Assembly: GCA_964466195.1 (NCBI GenBank)
Contig: CAYXMQ010000034.1
Coordinates: forward strand, 1 to 31,989
Direction of reading: 5' to 3'
DNA from: PFJX01 sp964466195
Lineage (GTDB): Bacteria > Pseudomonadota > Gammaproteobacteria > Burkholderiales > Thiobacillaceae
DNA length: 31,989 bases
Of the stretch, positions 30,234 to 31,989 are shown in pieces (position 1 is the first letter of the stretch; each line of letters opens with the position of its first letter). The notes below the pieces were generated by a model, which was given only the letters and a program-made list of their open reading frames with translations, searched no databases and was not told the origin of the DNA. The translations under genes were made by a program, and so were the position numbers.

Positions 30234-31989
30234 ATGCGCTTCCGTTTCCCCGTCGTCATCATCGACGAAGACTTCCGTTCCGAGAATGCCTCCGGCCTGG
30301 GCATACGCGCCCTGGCCAAGGCGCTGGAAGATGAGGGCATGGAAATACTCGGCGTCACCAGCTACGGCGATCTGTCCTCGTTCGCCCAGCAGCAGAGCCG
30401 CGCTTCCGGTTTCATCCTGTCGGTGGACGACGACGATTTTTCCTCCGGCGAGACCGAGGAAACCATCGCCGAACTGCGTTCCTTCGTGAAGGAAATCCGC
30501 CATCGCAATACCGATATTCCGATTTTCCTGTACGGCGAAACGCGCACCACCCGGCACATTCCGAACGACGTGCTGCGCGAGCTGCACGGCTTCATCCACA
30601 TGTTCGAGGACACGCCGGAATTCGTCGCCCGCCTGATCGTGCGCGAGACCAAGGCGTATCTGGATTCGCTGCCGCCGCCGTTCTTCCGTGCGCTGACCCA
30701 TTACGCGGCGGACGGCTCCTATTCCTGGCATTGCCCGGGCCATTCCGGCGGCGTCGCGTTCCTGAAATCGCCCATCGGCCAGATGTTCCACCAGTTCTTC
30801 GGCGAGAACATGCTGCGCGCCGACGTCTGCAACGCGGTCGAGGAACTGGGTCAATTACTCGACCACACCGGCCCGGTGGCCGCATCCGAGCGCAATGCCG
30901 GACGCATCTTCAAATGCGATCACCTGTTCTTCGTCACCAACGGCACCTCGACCTCGAACAAGATCGTCTGGCATTCCACGGTGGCGCCGAACGACATCGT
31001 CGTGGTCGATCGCAACTGCCATAAATCCATATTGCACGCGATCATCATGACCGGCGCGATCCCGGTGTTCCTGATGCCGACGCGCAACAATTTCGGCATC
31101 ATCGGACCGATTCCGCGTTCCGAATTCACCTGGGAAAACATCAAGAAGAAGATCGCCGCGCATCCGTTCGCGCCGGACAAGAACGCCAAGCCGCGCGTGC
31201 TGACCATCACCCAGAGCACCTACGACGGCATTCTGTACAACGTCGAAGAAATCAAGGCCGAACTCGACGGCAAGATCGACACGCTGCATTTCGACGAAGC
31301 CTGGCTGCCGCATGCCACCTTCCATAGTTTTTATCGCGGCATGCATGCGATCGGCGCAGACCGCCCGCGCTGCAAGGATTCGATGGTGTTCGCCACCCAA
31401 TCCACCCACAAACTGCTGGCCGGCCTGAGCCAGGCCTCGCAAATCCTGGTGCAGGAATCGGAGAACCGTAAACTCGATCGCGACGTGTTCAACGAAGCCT
31501 TCCTGATGCACACCTCGACCAGCCCGCAGTACGCCATCATCGCCAGTTGCGACGTGGCGGCGGCGATGATGGAAGAACCCGGCGGCACCGCGCTGGTCGA
31601 GGAATCCATCGCCGAAGCGCTGGATTTCCGCCGCGCCATGCGCAAGGTCGGCGGCGATATGGAAAGCGATGAAGGCACCGACTGGTGGTTCAAGGTCTGG
31701 GGACCGGAAGAACTGGCCGAAGAAGGCATGGGCTCCCGCTCCGACTGGATGCTGCGCGCCGGCGAACGCTGGCACGGCTTCGGCGACCTGGCGCCGGAAT
31801 TCAATCTGCTCGACCCGATCAAAGCCACCATCATCACCCCCGGCCTCGATGTCGGCGGCGATTTCGCCGATTGGGGCATCCCCGCCGCAATCCTGACCAA
31901 ATACCTGGCCGAGCACGGCGTCATCGTCGAAAAAACCGGGCTGTACTCGTTCTTCATCATGTTCACGATCGGCATCACCAAGGGCCGCT
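30234..31989 (+). CDS. Orn/Lys/Arg decarboxylase, PLP-dependent (3' end beyond window)
   Basis: There are 585 residues visible of a family usually of about 700-760, and the frame is open at the window edge. The N-terminal wing domain (about 1-130) reads RFPVVIIDEDFRSENASGLG and is receiver-like in fold. The aminotransferase-type fold I core follows: HCPGHSGGVAF, FVTNGTSTSNKIV, RNCHKS, LHFDEAWLPHATFH, and the PLP Schiff-base lysine in STHKLLAGLSQ (Lys393). The reaction is decarboxylation of a basic amino acid to a diamine or agmatine. The substrate cannot be read from the sequence. GAGGAGAG lies three bases before ATG. The antisense ORF over the same bases is a shadow. Neighbouring dcd is its usual partner in betaproteobacteria. 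Confidence 0.93.
   Translation, partial: MRFRFPVVIIDEDFRSENASGLGIRALAKALEDEGMEILGVTSYGDLSSFAQQQSRASGFILSVDDDDFSSGETEETIAELRSFVKEIRHRNTDIPIFLYGETRTTRHIPNDVLRELHGFIHMFEDTPEFVARLIVRETKAYLDSLPPPFFRALTHYAADGSYSWHCPGHSGGVAFLKSPIGQMFHQFFGENMLRADVCNAVEELGQLLDHTGPVAASERNAGRIFKCDHLFFVTNGTSTSNKIVWHSTVAPNDIVVVDRNCHKSILHAIIMTGAIPVFLMPTRNNFGIIGPIPRSEFTWENIKKKIAAHPFAPDKNAKPRVLTITQSTYDGILYNVEEIKAELDGKIDTLHFDEAWLPHATFHSFYRGMHAIGADRPRCKDSMVFATQSTHKLLAGLSQASQILVQESENRKLDRDVFNEAFLMHTSTSPQYAIIASCDVAAAMMEEPGGTALVEESIAEALDFRRAMRKVGGDMESDEGTDWWFKVWGPEELAEEGMGSRSDWMLRAGERWHGFGDLAPEFNLLDPIKATIITPGLDVGGDFADWGIPAAILTKYLAEHGVIVEKTGLYSFFIMFTIGITKGR

Noticed and set aside
30855..31916. Minus-strand open frame of 353 codons opposite the decarboxylase
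   Set aside because: The plus strand encodes a full set of PLP-decarboxylase motifs, and the antisense product has none.

Overview
The window looks like chromosome of a GC-rich betaproteobacterium, probably Rhodocyclales- or Nitrosomonadales-like. This is inferred from the family make-up (Slt70, NDUFA9-type epimerase, multifunctional Cca, Dcd, OmpR/EnvZ and FixLJ-type regulators, aerobic-type PLP decarboxylase), from codon use rich in third-position G/C, and from gene order. No rRNA, tRNA, CRISPR array or transposase was found. The sequence begins just upstream of a complete gene and ends inside a decarboxylase gene.

Layout. (1) 76-7569: three tightly overlapping plus-strand genes for a giant secreted modular protein, a TMTC-like polytopic glycosyltransferase-type protein with a TPR tail, and a membrane protein of unknown function. 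(2) 7613-11795: an envelope-regulation block. A minus-strand OmpR/EnvZ-type pair is flanked by small envelope genes: a lipoprotein cytochrome c, a 51-residue basic protein, a small secreted Arg/Glu-rich protein and a glycine-zipper protein. Two of the small genes share an identical 16-base translation-start sequence, and an OmpR/RstA-like box lies in the divergent promoter. (3) 11944-13896: slt, a soluble lytic transglycosylase. (4) 14072-18315: a compact restriction-modification locus placed between slt and the NDUFA9-like/cca pair. A fused PD-(D/E)xK nuclease-adenine methyltransferase is followed by a specificity subunit whose reading frame runs without a stop into a Fic (AMPylase-type) domain. 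A small antitoxin-like ORF is nested in another frame at the junction. (5) 18412-20648: NDUFA9-like epimerase and cca. (6) 20710-22238: a PAS-LuxR regulator divergent from dcd. (7) 22269-29875: a minus-strand sensory block with a small unknown protein, a 1217-residue four-PAS hybrid histidine kinase, two small proteins, and a FixLJ-like two-component pair. (8) 30234-end: Orn/Lys/Arg decarboxylase, truncated by the window edge, behind a near-consensus promoter.

The most interesting region is 14072-18315. The nuclease-methyltransferase gene ends on a T8 tract that fits a -1 slippery site, with a Shine-Dalgarno-like motif before it and a small stem-loop after it, leading straight into the specificity-subunit frame. 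That frame then continues into Fic, while the stretch encoding a plausible Fic-inhibitory helix sits in a different frame. This is either a compact restriction/AMPylation fusion system or a frameshift-split Fic gene next to a BcgI-like R-M system. Sequencing checks and homologue alignments would separate the two.
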